Shown: positions 26,111-33,835, numbered from the stretch's first letter. The stretch is 45,714 nt of DNA from Flavobacterium soyangense (GCF_015277675.1 NZ_JADHEC010000029.1:1-45714), one strand, 5' to 3'. Numbers and translations: made by a program. Notes: generated by a model not told the origin, from the letters alone.

Positions 26111-28234
26111 ATGAAAAAAGGATTGCTGACATTGCTTTTATCTCTATGCGCTTTCGTGACTTCCGCCCAAGATGTAAATGATAGTTCAAATCAATCGGGG
26201 CTTTCTGCCGAAAGATTTCCTCTTTTTCCAAATTGTGAAAATCTAGAAGCTAAAGCATTGGAAAAATGTTTCTACAATCAAGTTCAGGATTTTGTTTCCC
26301 AAAATTTTGTAGTTCCTGAAAATCTGGTTCAAAACAATTTCAAAGGCAATATTAAAGTGCTTTTTGAGGTCGACAAAAAAGGTGTTTTCAAAGTGATTTA
26401 TGTAAACGCTATCGATAATGCATTGATAAAAGAAACCAAAAGAGTTTTTGCTAAATTTCCTATAATTAAACCATCAACTTATAACGGAAATCCAACGTTT
26501 TCACAATACAACATCACTATTTCAATTCCGTTAAAAAGCACTGAACAAATGACTTCCGAAGCTATTGTTGCTTCCGAAGTTGTAAAAACCAACACGAAAC
26601 AACTCACGGAATTAGATAGCATTGTCTATAAAAAATTCAATAATCCACAGTTCGAAAGCCATTTGAATATTCCGTTTTCGCACAGTTATTATTCCCATTT
26701 TGATCCTGCTATGAATCAGGTTGGCGCTAACAACCACACAGCCTCAAAACCTTATACTTATCTAGAAGTTGCTAAATATTATAACCTTGCTGCCGAAAAT
26801 GAAAAGATAAAGAAAAAAACTTCTGGCTGGTGGGGTAGAAAATTATGGAACGAAAACTTAGTCGAAATTCAAGGAGAAGATTATTGGTTTGTTATAAATC
26901 CTATTTTTGATTTACAAGTGGGAACAGCTTCCAGCAAAAAGCAAGTAAACACATTTGTAAATACACGTGGAATCAATTTCAGCGGCGGGTTGGGTTCTCA
27001 ACTAAATTTTACTACTACGATTTATGAAAGCCAAGGAAGATTTGCCGACTATTACAATCGATATGCCGAATCAATTAAGCCTGCTGGTGGGAATCCGGCA
27101 ATTATTCCCGGAATTGGAATATCTAAAGATTTCAAGACTGATGCTTTCGATTTTCCTTCGGCTGATGCTAATTTAACTTTTACTCCTTCTAAATTCATCG
27201 ATTTGCAATTGGGTTATGGTCGAAATTTCATTGGTGACGGCTATCGTTCTTTATTAGAAGGAGATGGGGCAAGTCCGTATCCTTATTTTAAAATCAACAC
27301 TAATTTTTGGAAAATAAAATACACGAACACCTATATATGGCTCAAAGATGTGCGGCCAGAAGTGACTCTGGAAAGAACATATGCAACGAAGTATATGGCA
27401 AATCATTATTTGAGTTTGAATGTTTCTAATCGTTTAAATATTGGGCTTTTTGAATCTGTAATTTGGACAGACACCAATAACAGAGGATTTGATTTGCATT
27501 TTGTCAATCCAATTATTTTTTATCGCTCTGTTGAGTTTGAATCATCGGCAAGAACTGGGAATGCGGTTTTGGGATTTACTTCAAAATATAAATGGAACAA
27601 TAAGGTGAATTTTTACGGACAATTTCTTTTGGATGAATTTTCGCTGGGAGATGTTAAAGGCGTAAAAAACAGCTGGAAAAATAAATTTGCTTATCAATTG
27701 GGTGTGAAATATTTCAATGCTTTTAAAGTTGATAATCTATTGTTGCAATTAGAATTCAATCACGTGCGCCCGTATGTGTATTCACACAGTGACCCGATTA
27801 CAAATTACGGACACAACAATCAAAGTTTGGGGCATCCTTGGGGAGGTAATTTCGAGGAACTTCTTGTTATTGCGCGTTATCACAAAGGCAGGCTTTTTGC
27901 TGATGCTAAATTTACTTTTGGTACAAAAGGCCTTGATTTTGCTAATTCAGGAGCCAATTCTAATTATGGCGGAAATATTTACAGAGATTATGACCTTGAT
28001 CGTTATGCTGATTCTGGAGTGACTGTAGGCCAGGGAAATAAAACCAGTATTTTTATCACAGATTTACAAGCCGGATATTTGGTAAATCCAGAGACAAACT
28101 TGAAAATTTTTGGCAGTCTTATTTATAGAAACTTCGACCCAAACCAAAACACTGCAACAGTTTTTAAGGAAAACACCACTTGGTTTTCATTAGGCATTCG
28201 CTCAGATGTGTTTAATTGGTATTTTGATTATTAA
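26111..28234 (+). CDS. remB: Gliding motility protein RemB, Wzi-like outer-membrane barrel with TonB-like N-terminal domain
   Basis: The 707-residue product has a signal peptide (MKKGLLTLLLSLCAFVTSAQ) and a ~100-residue domain (~35-138). In that domain IKVLFEVDKKGVFKVIYV resembles the C-terminal domain of TonB. The rest is a large beta-barrel (~200-707) like the capsule assembly protein Wzi, ending in ...DVFNWYFDY with a terminal aromatic residue as outer-membrane barrels usually have. In Flavobacterium johnsoniae, as I recall, a protein of this type four genes after sprA is RemB, required for normal gliding and phage sensitivity; gene order here is the same (sprA, gcvH, vanZ-like, deoC, remB). 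Its biochemical role is unknown. It ends at a clear terminator. Confidence 0.8.
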   Translation: MKKGLLTLLLSLCAFVTSAQDVNDSSNQSGLSAERFPLFPNCENLEAKALEKCFYNQVQDFVSQNFVVPENLVQNNFKGNIKVLFEVDKKGVFKVIYVNAIDNALIKETKRVFAKFPIIKPSTYNGNPTFSQYNITISIPLKSTEQMTSEAIVASEVVKTNTKQLTELDSIVYKKFNNPQFESHLNIPFSHSYYSHFDPAMNQVGANNHTASKPYTYLEVAKYYNLAAENEKIKKKTSGWWGRKLWNENLVEIQGEDYWFVINPIFDLQVGTASSKKQVNTFVNTRGINFSGGLGSQLNFTTTIYESQGRFADYYNRYAESIKPAGGNPAIIPGIGISKDFKTDAFDFPSADANLTFTPSKFIDLQLGYGRNFIGDGYRSLLEGDGASPYPYFKINTNFWKIKYTNTYIWLKDVRPEVTLERTYATKYMANHYLSLNVSNRLNIGLFESVIWTDTNNRGFDLHFVNPIIFYRSVEFESSARTGNAVLGFTSKYKWNNKVNFYGQFLLDEFSLGDVKGVKNSWKNKFAYQLGVKYFNAFKVDNLLLQLEFNHVRPYVYSHSDPITNYGHNNQSLGHPWGGNFEELLVIARYHKGRLFADAKFTFGTKGLDFANSGANSNYGGNIYRDYDLDRYADSGVTVGQGNKTSIFITDLQAGYLVNPETNLKIFGSLIYRNFDPNQNTATVFKENTTWFSLGIRSDVFNWYFDY

Positions 28235-28275
28235 TTTTGAGTTTTATATAATAGGTTACAAATTTATATTATATC

Positions 28276-28305
28276 ACCACAACCCAAAAGTTGTGGTTTT
28301 TTATT
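28276..28305 (+). terminator. Rho-independent terminator after remB
   Basis: ACCACAAC at 28276-28283 pairs with GTTGTGGT at 28290-28297 across a 6-base loop, followed by a T run. Confidence 0.85.
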
Positions 28306-28671
28306 TTAAAAAATCAATAATGATGAAAACCGTAAGAAGGTTTTTTTTATTGAAGCTATTTTTGTCAAAAATTTACAATTTGCAGTAATGAAAACATTAG
28401 AAATGGACTCAATTGATCAAAATGATAATTTAGCCTTAAGAATTACCATATTTTTTGTAAAGAATAAGAACTAAATACAGTTTTGATTGCTCATTCCGAA
28501 TTAAAAAAAAGAGGATGTCCTATATCAAAATCTATTTACGAAAAGATGACTGAATTTCAATAAAATCAGTTTCAGTCAAACAACTAAAAAAGGTTGTTAC
28601 GATTTAAATTAGCTTGCTTTGGGCTTAAAATACAAGTGAATTTATTAAATATTTTTTTTTATGAATTGTTT
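28306..28671. other. Gene-poor stretch with decayed coding fragments
   Basis: No intact gene is seen. The stretch holds a weak hairpin with a T run (28326-28348), the two small coding-like fragments described separately (28388-28563), and AT-rich sequence up to the ctaB promoter at 28672. Confidence 0.6.
28388..28563 (+). pseudogene. Possible remnant of a small gene, frameshifted
   Basis: An ATG at 28388 opens 28 codons (MKTLEMDSIDQNDNLALR...) and stops at 28472-28474. In another frame, codons from 28477 read TVLIAHSELKKRGCPISK, then SIYEKMTEFQ, and stop at 28561-28563. Both pieces have protein-like composition, unlike the random AT-rich DNA around them, and together they would form a ~57-residue small cytoplasmic protein with one frameshift. 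I do not recognise the family, and either piece could be chance. Confidence 0.3.
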
Positions 28672-28703
28672 TTTGTCTAATCCCTTTTGATAAACTACTT
28701 TTG
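28672..28703 (+). promoter_or_regulatory. Promoter of ctaB and the second oxidase cluster
   Basis: TTTG at 28672-28675 and TACTTTTG at 28696-28703 are separated by 20 bases, a full match to the Bacteroidetes -33/-7 consensus. Transcription would start near 28707, about 27 bases before the ctaB start. Confidence 0.65.
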
Positions 28704-28733
28704 CAAAAGTTTTAAAAACAAATAAAGCAAACT

Positions 28734-29636
28734 TTGAATAGTTCATCAAACGCCATTTCCATAAAATCAATTTACGCTGACTTCAAGGCAATCACTAAAG
28801 CAGGTTTGGCTATTAGTGTTGTTTTTTCTTCAATCGCCGGATTTATGCTTGGAGTACCTGATCTTCATTCTTTAGATTGGATGATTTTGTTGAAACTTGC
28901 TATTGGCGGTTATTGTATGGTTGGTGCTTCAAATGCTTACAATCAAGTTATTGAAAAAGATCTTGATGCTTTGATGGATCGGACTAAAAATCGTCCCGTT
29001 CCGGCAGGAAGAATGTCTCCAAATGCGGCGTTGGTCATTGCCAGTATTTTAACCCTTATCGGAATTGTTTTATTGTATACCATCAATCCAAAAACAGCAA
29101 TGTTTGGTGCGATTTCCATATTTTTATATACCAGCGTTTATACGCCATTGAAAACAATGACTTCTTTGTCGGTTTTTGTGGGTGCATTTCCGGGAGCGAT
29201 TCCTTTTATGTTGGGTTGGGTTGCGGCAACAGGAAATTTTGGCATTGAAGCAGGAACCTTGTTTCTGATTCAGTTTTTCTGGCAGTTTCCCCACTTTTGG
29301 GCAATTGGTTGGTTTTTATATGAAGACTATGAAAAAGCTGGTTTCTTTATGTTGCCAACAGGCAAAAAAGATAGAGGGACAGCTTTGCAAATAATATTGT
29401 ATACGGTTTGGTTGATTATTGTGTCGTTATTACCAGCTTTGGGGTATACAGGACAATTCTTTATTTCGCCAGTGGCTGCGGTGTTGGTGTTTTTTCTTGG
29501 ACTTTGGATGCTTTATTATTCAGTGCGATTGTACAAGTTAAGAAGCTCAAAAGCTGCAAGAACCTTGATGCTTGTTAGTGTTTCCTATATTACTTTATTG
29601 CAATTAATTTATATATTTGATAAAATTTTAAGATAG
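28734..29636 (+). CDS. ctaB: Protoheme IX farnesyltransferase (heme O synthase)
   Basis: This membrane enzyme farnesylates heme B to heme O, the precursor of the heme A used by the aa3 oxidase. The 300-residue UbiA-family protein has about nine helices and the diphosphate-binding motif DLDALMDRTKNRPVPAGRM (D76, D78, D82). The second acidic motif is DYEKAGFFML. The start is TTG at 28734: no ATG occurs in frame before residue 38, and the promoter ends 30 bases upstream. The next gene begins 3 bases after its stop. The coxBA genes it serves are 17 kb upstream. Confidence 0.94.
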   Translation: MNSSSNAISIKSIYADFKAITKAGLAISVVFSSIAGFMLGVPDLHSLDWMILLKLAIGGYCMVGASNAYNQVIEKDLDALMDRTKNRPVPAGRMSPNAALVIASILTLIGIVLLYTINPKTAMFGAISIFLYTSVYTPLKTMTSLSVFVGAFPGAIPFMLGWVAATGNFGIEAGTLFLIQFFWQFPHFWAIGWFLYEDYEKAGFFMLPTGKKDRGTALQIILYTVWLIIVSLLPALGYTGQFFISPVAAVLVFFLGLWMLYYSVRLYKLRSSKAARTLMLVSVSYITLLQLIYIFDKILR

Positions 29637-29638
29637 TT

Positions 29639-30226
29639 ATGACAACAACAATGACCGCCCTAGAGCATAAACTAAGATCAGACAGGTCTTATAAATTGCT
29701 ATTATTGTTTGCAATGATAAGTATGATTATGATGTTTGCTGGACTTACGAGTGCTTTTGTGGTAAGTAAATCAAGAGCAGATTGGTTGAAAGATTTTCAA
29801 TTGCCAACAGCATTTTTCTTCAGCACGGTAGTGATATTAGGCTGTAGTTTGACTTTTTATTTGGCAAAAAAAGCCATCCAAAAAGACAATCAAAAAGCAA
29901 CAACATCATTGCTTTTCGCTACTTTAGCCTTAGGGATTTTATTTGTGATTTTACAATTTGTGGGTTTTGGTCAAATTGTGGCAAATGGCTATTATTTTAC
30001 CGGAGCCGAAAGTTCAATTACGACAACATTTCTTTATATTGTTACTGTTGTACACTTATTACACCTTGCCGGTGGCTTAATTGCGCTATTAATTATTATT
30101 TACAAACAATTAAAACACAAATACAATTCGACTCAAACTCTTGGTATTGAGCTTGGTGCAATGTATTGGCACTTTCTTGATTTATTGTGGGTTTATTTAT
30201 TTTTATTTTTATATTTCTTTAAATAA
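29639..30226 (+). CDS. Cytochrome c oxidase subunit III-like protein (short)
   Basis: This 195-residue integral membrane protein has five hydrophobic segments (~18-44, ~56-75, ~86-108, ~124-151, ~171-194). It belongs to the heme-copper oxidase subunit III family, shown by the closing pattern ELGAMYWHFLDLLWVYLFLF, where YWHF.DLLW is the family hallmark. It is short like the five-helix subunit III of caa3-type enzymes. It lies between ctaB (2-base gap) and a second, longer subunit III gene. Which of the two is in the mature oxidase, or whether both are, cannot be told from sequence. An in-frame ATG at 29651 is an alternative start. Confidence 0.88.
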   Translation: MTTTMTALEHKLRSDRSYKLLLLFAMISMIMMFAGLTSAFVVSKSRADWLKDFQLPTAFFFSTVVILGCSLTFYLAKKAIQKDNQKATTSLLFATLALGILFVILQFVGFGQIVANGYYFTGAESSITTTFLYIVTVVHLLHLAGGLIALLIIIYKQLKHKYNSTQTLGIELGAMYWHFLDLLWVYLFLFLYFFK

Positions 30227-30236
30227 GAAAAAATTG

Positions 30237-30244
30237 TAGATTTG
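30237..30244 (+). promoter_or_regulatory. Putative internal -7 box before the long subunit III gene
   Basis: TAGATTTG fits TAnnTTTG, 25 bases upstream of the ATG, with no clear -33. It may add transcription for the downstream genes of the operon. Confidence 0.35.
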
Positions 30245-30269
30245 AAAACTTTTTAACGAATGACTTTTT

Positions 30270-31244
30270 ATGGAGACAGTTACTACTGAAAACAGTGTAG
30301 GAAAAACTTGGGGAGGCGGCAATGAGCCAATGGGAGCAAGCTATGGTAAATTAATGATGTGGTTTTTTATCGTATCAGATGCTTTAACATTCTCAGGATT
30401 TCTTGCAGCTTATGGTTTTTCAAGATTTAAATTTATTGAAACTTGGCCTTTAGCCGATGAAGTGTTTACACACGTTCCGTTTATGCACGGTAATCCTCAG
30501 CCAATGCTTTATGTAGCATTTATGACTTTTATTTTGATTTTTTCATCCGTAACAATGGTTCTAGCCGTTGATGCAGGTCACCAACTGAAAAAAGATAAAG
30601 TAGCAGTTTATTTGTTCTTAACCATCATTGGTGGTTTGATATTCGTAGGATCACAAGCTTGGGAATGGAAAAATTTCATCAAAGGTGAGTATGGCGCTGT
30701 TGAAACAAAGGGAGGAAGTTTGCTTCAGTTTGTGGATAAAAATGGAAAAAGAGTAGCAATTGAAAGTTTTGCTGCAACTATGCCCGAAGAAAGAGAACAA
30801 TTGACCCGAAATAAAGGAAGATGGTTTATGGACGAACCTTCTATACCGGAGTATTCTGTTGCCGAAGTTCAGGCAGGTTTTAAATCTCATCCAGATTTAT
30901 TGATTAGAACTGAAACGGTAAATGCTGAAAAGCATAAAACAATACTAACCAGAAGTGAATCAGAATTGCGTTTAACTCAGGCAACTTTAGTTGTTGAAGG
31001 CGCTAACCTGACAAGGAATGAGTATGGTAGCAAGTTGTTTGCTGATTTCTTTTTCTTTATTACAGGTTTCCACGGTTTCCACGTATTTTCTGGAGTTGTT
31101 ATAAATTGTATTATATTTTTTAATGTGATTCTAGGAACTTACGAGAAAAGAAAAAGTTATGAAATGGTAGAAAAAGTTGGACTTTATTGGCACTTTGTTG
31201 ATTTAGTTTGGGTATTTGTATTCACGGTTTTCTATCTAGTTTAA
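30270..31244 (+). CDS. Cytochrome c oxidase subunit III with large soluble insertion
   Basis: This is a 324-residue subunit III-family protein. Helices lie at ~26-50, ~79-101, ~112-132, ~256-288 and ~303-323. The motifs FFITGFHGFHVFSG (262-275) and YWHFVDLVWVFVF (306-318) are characteristic of the family. Between the third and fourth helices, residues ~138-252 form a charged soluble block (GKRVAIESFAAT, EREQLTRNKGRWFMDEP, KTILTRSESELRLTQ) absent from ordinary subunit III. It may lie outside the membrane and contact other subunits such as ACIII, but that is inference. A subunit IV gene follows 17 bases downstream. Confidence 0.9.
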   Translation: METVTTENSVGKTWGGGNEPMGASYGKLMMWFFIVSDALTFSGFLAAYGFSRFKFIETWPLADEVFTHVPFMHGNPQPMLYVAFMTFILIFSSVTMVLAVDAGHQLKKDKVAVYLFLTIIGGLIFVGSQAWEWKNFIKGEYGAVETKGGSLLQFVDKNGKRVAIESFAATMPEEREQLTRNKGRWFMDEPSIPEYSVAEVQAGFKSHPDLLIRTETVNAEKHKTILTRSESELRLTQATLVVEGANLTRNEYGSKLFADFFFFITGFHGFHVFSGVVINCIIFFNVILGTYEKRKSYEMVEKVGLYWHFVDLVWVFVFTVFYLV

Positions 31245-31261
31245 TTTACAAAATTTATATT

Positions 31262-31612
31262 ATGTCACACGAACACGTATCTAATACAAAAAGAATTTGG
31301 ACAGTTTTTGGAATATTGTCTGTAATAACAATCGTTGAGGTGTTTTTCGGTATAACAAAACCTGAATTTTTGCACATGAATAATTTATTGGGCATGAATT
31401 TGTTAAACTGGCTGTTTATTATTCTTACACTCGTAAAAGCGTATTATATTGTATATGCTTTCATGCACATGGAAGGGGAAAAATCGGTTTTAAGATATGC
31501 AGTTGTTTTGCCATTAATTTTCTTGGTAATCTATTTGCTTTTTATCCTTTTGACTGAAGGAAATTATATTTTCGAGGTTTTTAAAATCTCCACAATCAAA
31601 TGGAATTTTTAA
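31262..31612 (+). CDS. Cytochrome c oxidase subunit IV family protein
   Basis: From ATG 31262 this encodes 116 residues with three hydrophobic helices (~12-32, ~45-65, ~81-102) and the short polar start MSHEHVSNTKRIW. The pattern VKAYYIVYAFMHMEGE is typical of the small prokaryotic subunit IV/CyoD-like family. It is thought to stabilise the oxidase and has no cofactor. A longer frame begins at 31208, but that would run through the end of the subunit III gene and adds nothing family-like. It is the last gene before a terminator. Confidence 0.87.
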   Translation: MSHEHVSNTKRIWTVFGILSVITIVEVFFGITKPEFLHMNNLLGMNLLNWLFIILTLVKAYYIVYAFMHMEGEKSVLRYAVVLPLIFLVIYLLFILLTEGNYIFEVFKISTIKWNF

Positions 31613-31634
31613 CAAGATATTAATTCAAAAAATG

Positions 31635-31658
31635 GGTGCGCATTGCGTGCCTTTTTTT
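31635..31658 (+). terminator. Rho-independent terminator after subunit IV
   Basis: GGTGCGC and GCGTGCC pair across an ATT loop with two G-U pairs, followed by seven T. It separates the oxidase subunit genes from the assembly genes. Confidence 0.7.
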
Positions 31659-31665
31659 ATTTTTG
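31658..31665 (+). promoter_or_regulatory. Putative -7 box of the oxidase assembly genes
   Basis: TATTTTTG fits TAnnTTTG. It sits directly on the end of the terminator T run and 23 bases before the next ATG, so the SCO group could be expressed independently. A -33 match is not clear. Confidence 0.4.
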
Positions 31666-31688
31666 TGCTTTATATTTATTCCTAACTT

Positions 31689-32330
31689 ATGAAAAAGAAT
31701 ATTGTTCTCTTCATCCTTTTTGTTTTGCCAATTGTTGCTTATTTGTTTTTTGCATCGGGAATAAATAGTTTCACGAAATTACCGATAATTACGCCTAAAG
31801 TTGCCGATTTTGGCAATTGGAAATCCTTAAAAAATGAGAAAGTCAGTCTCAATGATAAAATAACAATTCTAGGATTTTCGGGTTCCAATATTTTTAAAAA
31901 TAAAGGAAATTTCTTCAACCTGAATCAAAAAATTTATCAACAATATCATGCTTTCAAAGATTTACAATTTGTGGTCGTTTGTCCTTTGGGAACAGAAGCA
32001 GATGCTAAAAAAATTGTTGATGCTTTGGGGTCATTTACTGATGTCAGCCAATGGCATTTTGTGTTTACTTCGCCGGAGAAAATCAACACTTTTTATGACC
32101 AATTAAAACTCGTTGGGAAATTAGATAAAGATTTGGGAACTCCAAATGTTTATATCATTGACAAAAAAAGAAATCTTAGAGGGAGAAAAGAGAAAAAAGG
32201 ATATAAAGAAGGGTATAATACCTTTCATCCTTCTGACTTGAGCAACGAAATGTTAGACGATTTTAGGGTTATTCTTTATGAATATCGAGCTGCTCTGAAG
32301 AAAAACCATAATGCTACAAAAGAACTTTAA
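31689..32330 (+). CDS. Membrane-anchored thioredoxin-like protein lacking metal-binding cysteines
   Basis: The 213-residue product has one N-terminal anchor (~5-23) and a soluble domain that looks thioredoxin/SCO-like. A strand-turn-helix (KITILGFSGSNIF, 57-69) stands where SCO proteins have their CxxxC. A later strand (LQFVVVCPLG), a TPNVYIIDKK segment and a basic RKEKKGYKEG stretch follow. C98 is the only cysteine, so neither thiol redox chemistry nor SCO-type copper binding is expected. It lies 11 bases before the SCO gene and is probably co-expressed. It may be a divergent copy that helps SCO. I do not know a named family for it. Confidence 0.65.
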   Translation: MKKNIVLFILFVLPIVAYLFFASGINSFTKLPIITPKVADFGNWKSLKNEKVSLNDKITILGFSGSNIFKNKGNFFNLNQKIYQQYHAFKDLQFVVVCPLGTEADAKKIVDALGSFTDVSQWHFVFTSPEKINTFYDQLKLVGKLDKDLGTPNVYIIDKKRNLRGRKEKKGYKEGYNTFHPSDLSNEMLDDFRVILYEYRAALKKNHNATKEL

Positions 32331-32341
32331 ACTTAGATATA

Positions 32342-33028
32342 ATGCTTAAAAACAAAACTTACATCGGGATTTCATTTATCATTCTTGTCTTTGGAATTTA
32401 TGCTATTCCAAAAATAATCGACAGAATTCAGAATAATGAAATTGTAAAAGGAGATCGATTAGACAAAGTTTCTAATTCATCCAGTGGAGGCGAAAAATTG
32501 ACTAAAATTGGTCCGGCTCCAAAATTTGAATTGGTAAACCAAGACAACATCAAGATTAACAATGATACATACAAAGGCAAAGTCTTTGTTTTAGAGTTTT
32601 TCTTCACTACATGCCCTTCCATTTGTCCAAAAATGAATCAAAGCATGTTGGTAATTGAAAACACTTTCTTTGGTAATCCTAATTTTGGTATTGTTTCCAT
32701 TTCCATTGACCCGGAACATGATACTCCTGCAGTTTTGAAAGCGCATCGTGAATTATTGGGTGTAAAATCTTCGAATTGGAATTTCCTGACAGGTGACAGA
32801 ACATATATTTTGGATTTATCTAACAAAGGTTTTAATCTTTATGCAGCCGAAAATAACAAAGTAAAAGGTGGTTTTGAACATTCAGGATTGTTCGCCTTGA
32901 TTGATAAAAATGGAAATATTCGCTGCCGAAAAGATGATTATGGGAATCCGATTTTGTATTATGATGGCTTAGATAAAAAAGGTGTTAGAGATATTCAACA
33001 AGACATTTCAATTTTATTAAAAGAATAA
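32342..33028 (+). CDS. SCO1/SenC-family copper chaperone
   Basis: SCO proteins deliver copper to, or reduce the cysteines of, the CuA site of CoxB. The 228-residue protein has one N-terminal membrane anchor (~7-24) and a thioredoxin-fold domain. The ligands are C91 and C95 in TTCPSICPKMN and H180 in GGFEHSGLF. The DPEHDTP motif (123-129) is also present. It sits between a cysteine-less thioredoxin-like gene and a DUF420 gene, 2 bases before the latter, which supports a role in assembling the aa3 oxidase encoded by coxBA. Confidence 0.93.
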   Translation: MLKNKTYIGISFIILVFGIYAIPKIIDRIQNNEIVKGDRLDKVSNSSSGGEKLTKIGPAPKFELVNQDNIKINNDTYKGKVFVLEFFFTTCPSICPKMNQSMLVIENTFFGNPNFGIVSISIDPEHDTPAVLKAHRELLGVKSSNWNFLTGDRTYILDLSNKGFNLYAAENNKVKGGFEHSGLFALIDKNGNIRCRKDDYGNPILYYDGLDKKGVRDIQQDISILLKE

Positions 33029-33030
33029 AA

Positions 33031-33573
33031 ATGGAAGATAATTCATTAGAGAAAAAATTCAGTAACTTTATAGTAATTGTATCAATCTTAATTCCAGTTG
33101 TTGTTGCGTTACTTTTTAGCGTAAAACTAAAAGATTATGGATACGAAGTAAAACCTCTGTCTTTTCTTCCGCCAATTTACGCTACTATAAATGGAATCAC
33201 GGCTGTCGTTTTAATCGCTGGAGTACTGGCCATTAAAAACGGGAAAAGAATACTTCACGAACGATTAATGAGAACTGCTATTGCACTGTCGATTGCATTT
33301 TTAGTGATGTATGTGGCGTATCATATGACTTCAGATTCAACAAAATTTGGAGGAGAAGGAATAATCAGGCCTATCTATTTTTTCCTTTTAATAACGCATA
33401 TTATCTTGTCAATTGCAGTTATTCCGTTGGTTTTGATAACTTTTGTCAGGGCTTTGGCTAATAAATTTGACAAGCATAAGAAAATTGCAAAAATCACATT
33501 TCCAATTTGGTTGTATGTTGCCGTTACTGGTGTTGTAGTATATTTAATGATTTCACCTTATTATGTTAATTAA
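33031..33573 (+). CDS. DUF420 membrane protein, probable oxidase assembly factor (CtaM-like)
   Basis: This 180-residue protein has five hydrophobic segments (~13-30, ~46-65, ~80-102, ~117-143, ~153-175) and the DUF420 signature residues: INGITAVVLI, then HERLMRTAIALS and VAYHMTSD, with histidines near membrane edges. CtaM, the DUF420 protein of Staphylococcus aureus, is needed for a functional aa3 oxidase, and DUF420 genes commonly neighbour SCO. A copper or heme role at the active site is therefore likely but not proven here. It follows SCO by 2 bases and overlaps the next small gene by 11 bases. Confidence 0.85.
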   Translation: MEDNSLEKKFSNFIVIVSILIPVVVALLFSVKLKDYGYEVKPLSFLPPIYATINGITAVVLIAGVLAIKNGKRILHERLMRTAIALSIAFLVMYVAYHMTSDSTKFGGEGIIRPIYFFLLITHIILSIAVIPLVLITFVRALANKFDKHKKIAKITFPIWLYVAVTGVVVYLMISPYYVN

Positions 33574-33835
33574 GAAAAATAGAGCAAAGAATATAGAACT
33601 AAGGCTAAATAATTGGAGGATAAGAATTTTCTGTTTTCTGTTTTCTTTTTTCTTTTCTGTTTCAGCAGATGCGCAATGTGCAATGTGTCGTGCAGCTTTG
33701 GGTGGCGAAGGAAATAAAGTCCAAGCGCAAGCAGTAAATGATGGCATTGTTTACCTGATGGTGATTCCTTATTTGCTTGTTGGAGCAATTGGTTATTATA
33801 TTTATCGAATGAGAATGAATAAAAAGCAAGATTGA
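33563..33835 (+). CDS. Small exported membrane protein with N-terminal CxxC
   Basis: This 90-residue protein has a basic N-terminus and a signal-like hydrophobic stretch (~21-37, ending VSADA). A CAMC motif follows immediately (C39, C42), then a short loop, one transmembrane helix (~62-81) and a basic end (RMRMNKKQD). The ATG at 33563 overlaps the DUF420 stop by 11 bases. If the signal is cleaved after ADA, the cysteine pair would lie at the very N-terminus in the periplasm. I know no named family. The position at the end of a SCO-DUF420 operon suggests a role in copper handling for the oxidase. Confidence 0.65.
   Translation: MLIKKNRAKNIELRLNNWRIRIFCFLFSFFFSVSADAQCAMCRAALGGEGNKVQAQAVNDGIVYLMVIPYLLVGAIGYYIYRMRMNKKQD

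Noticed and set aside
28326..28348. Short hairpin with eight T (AAAACC / GGTTTT)
   Set aside because: The stem is six pairs, mostly A-T, and follows a much better terminator; not listed as a separate terminator.
28206..28388. 60-codon frame overlapping the end of remB
   Set aside because: It runs through the remB terminator hairpin and has low-complexity hydrophobic content, so it is not a likely gene.
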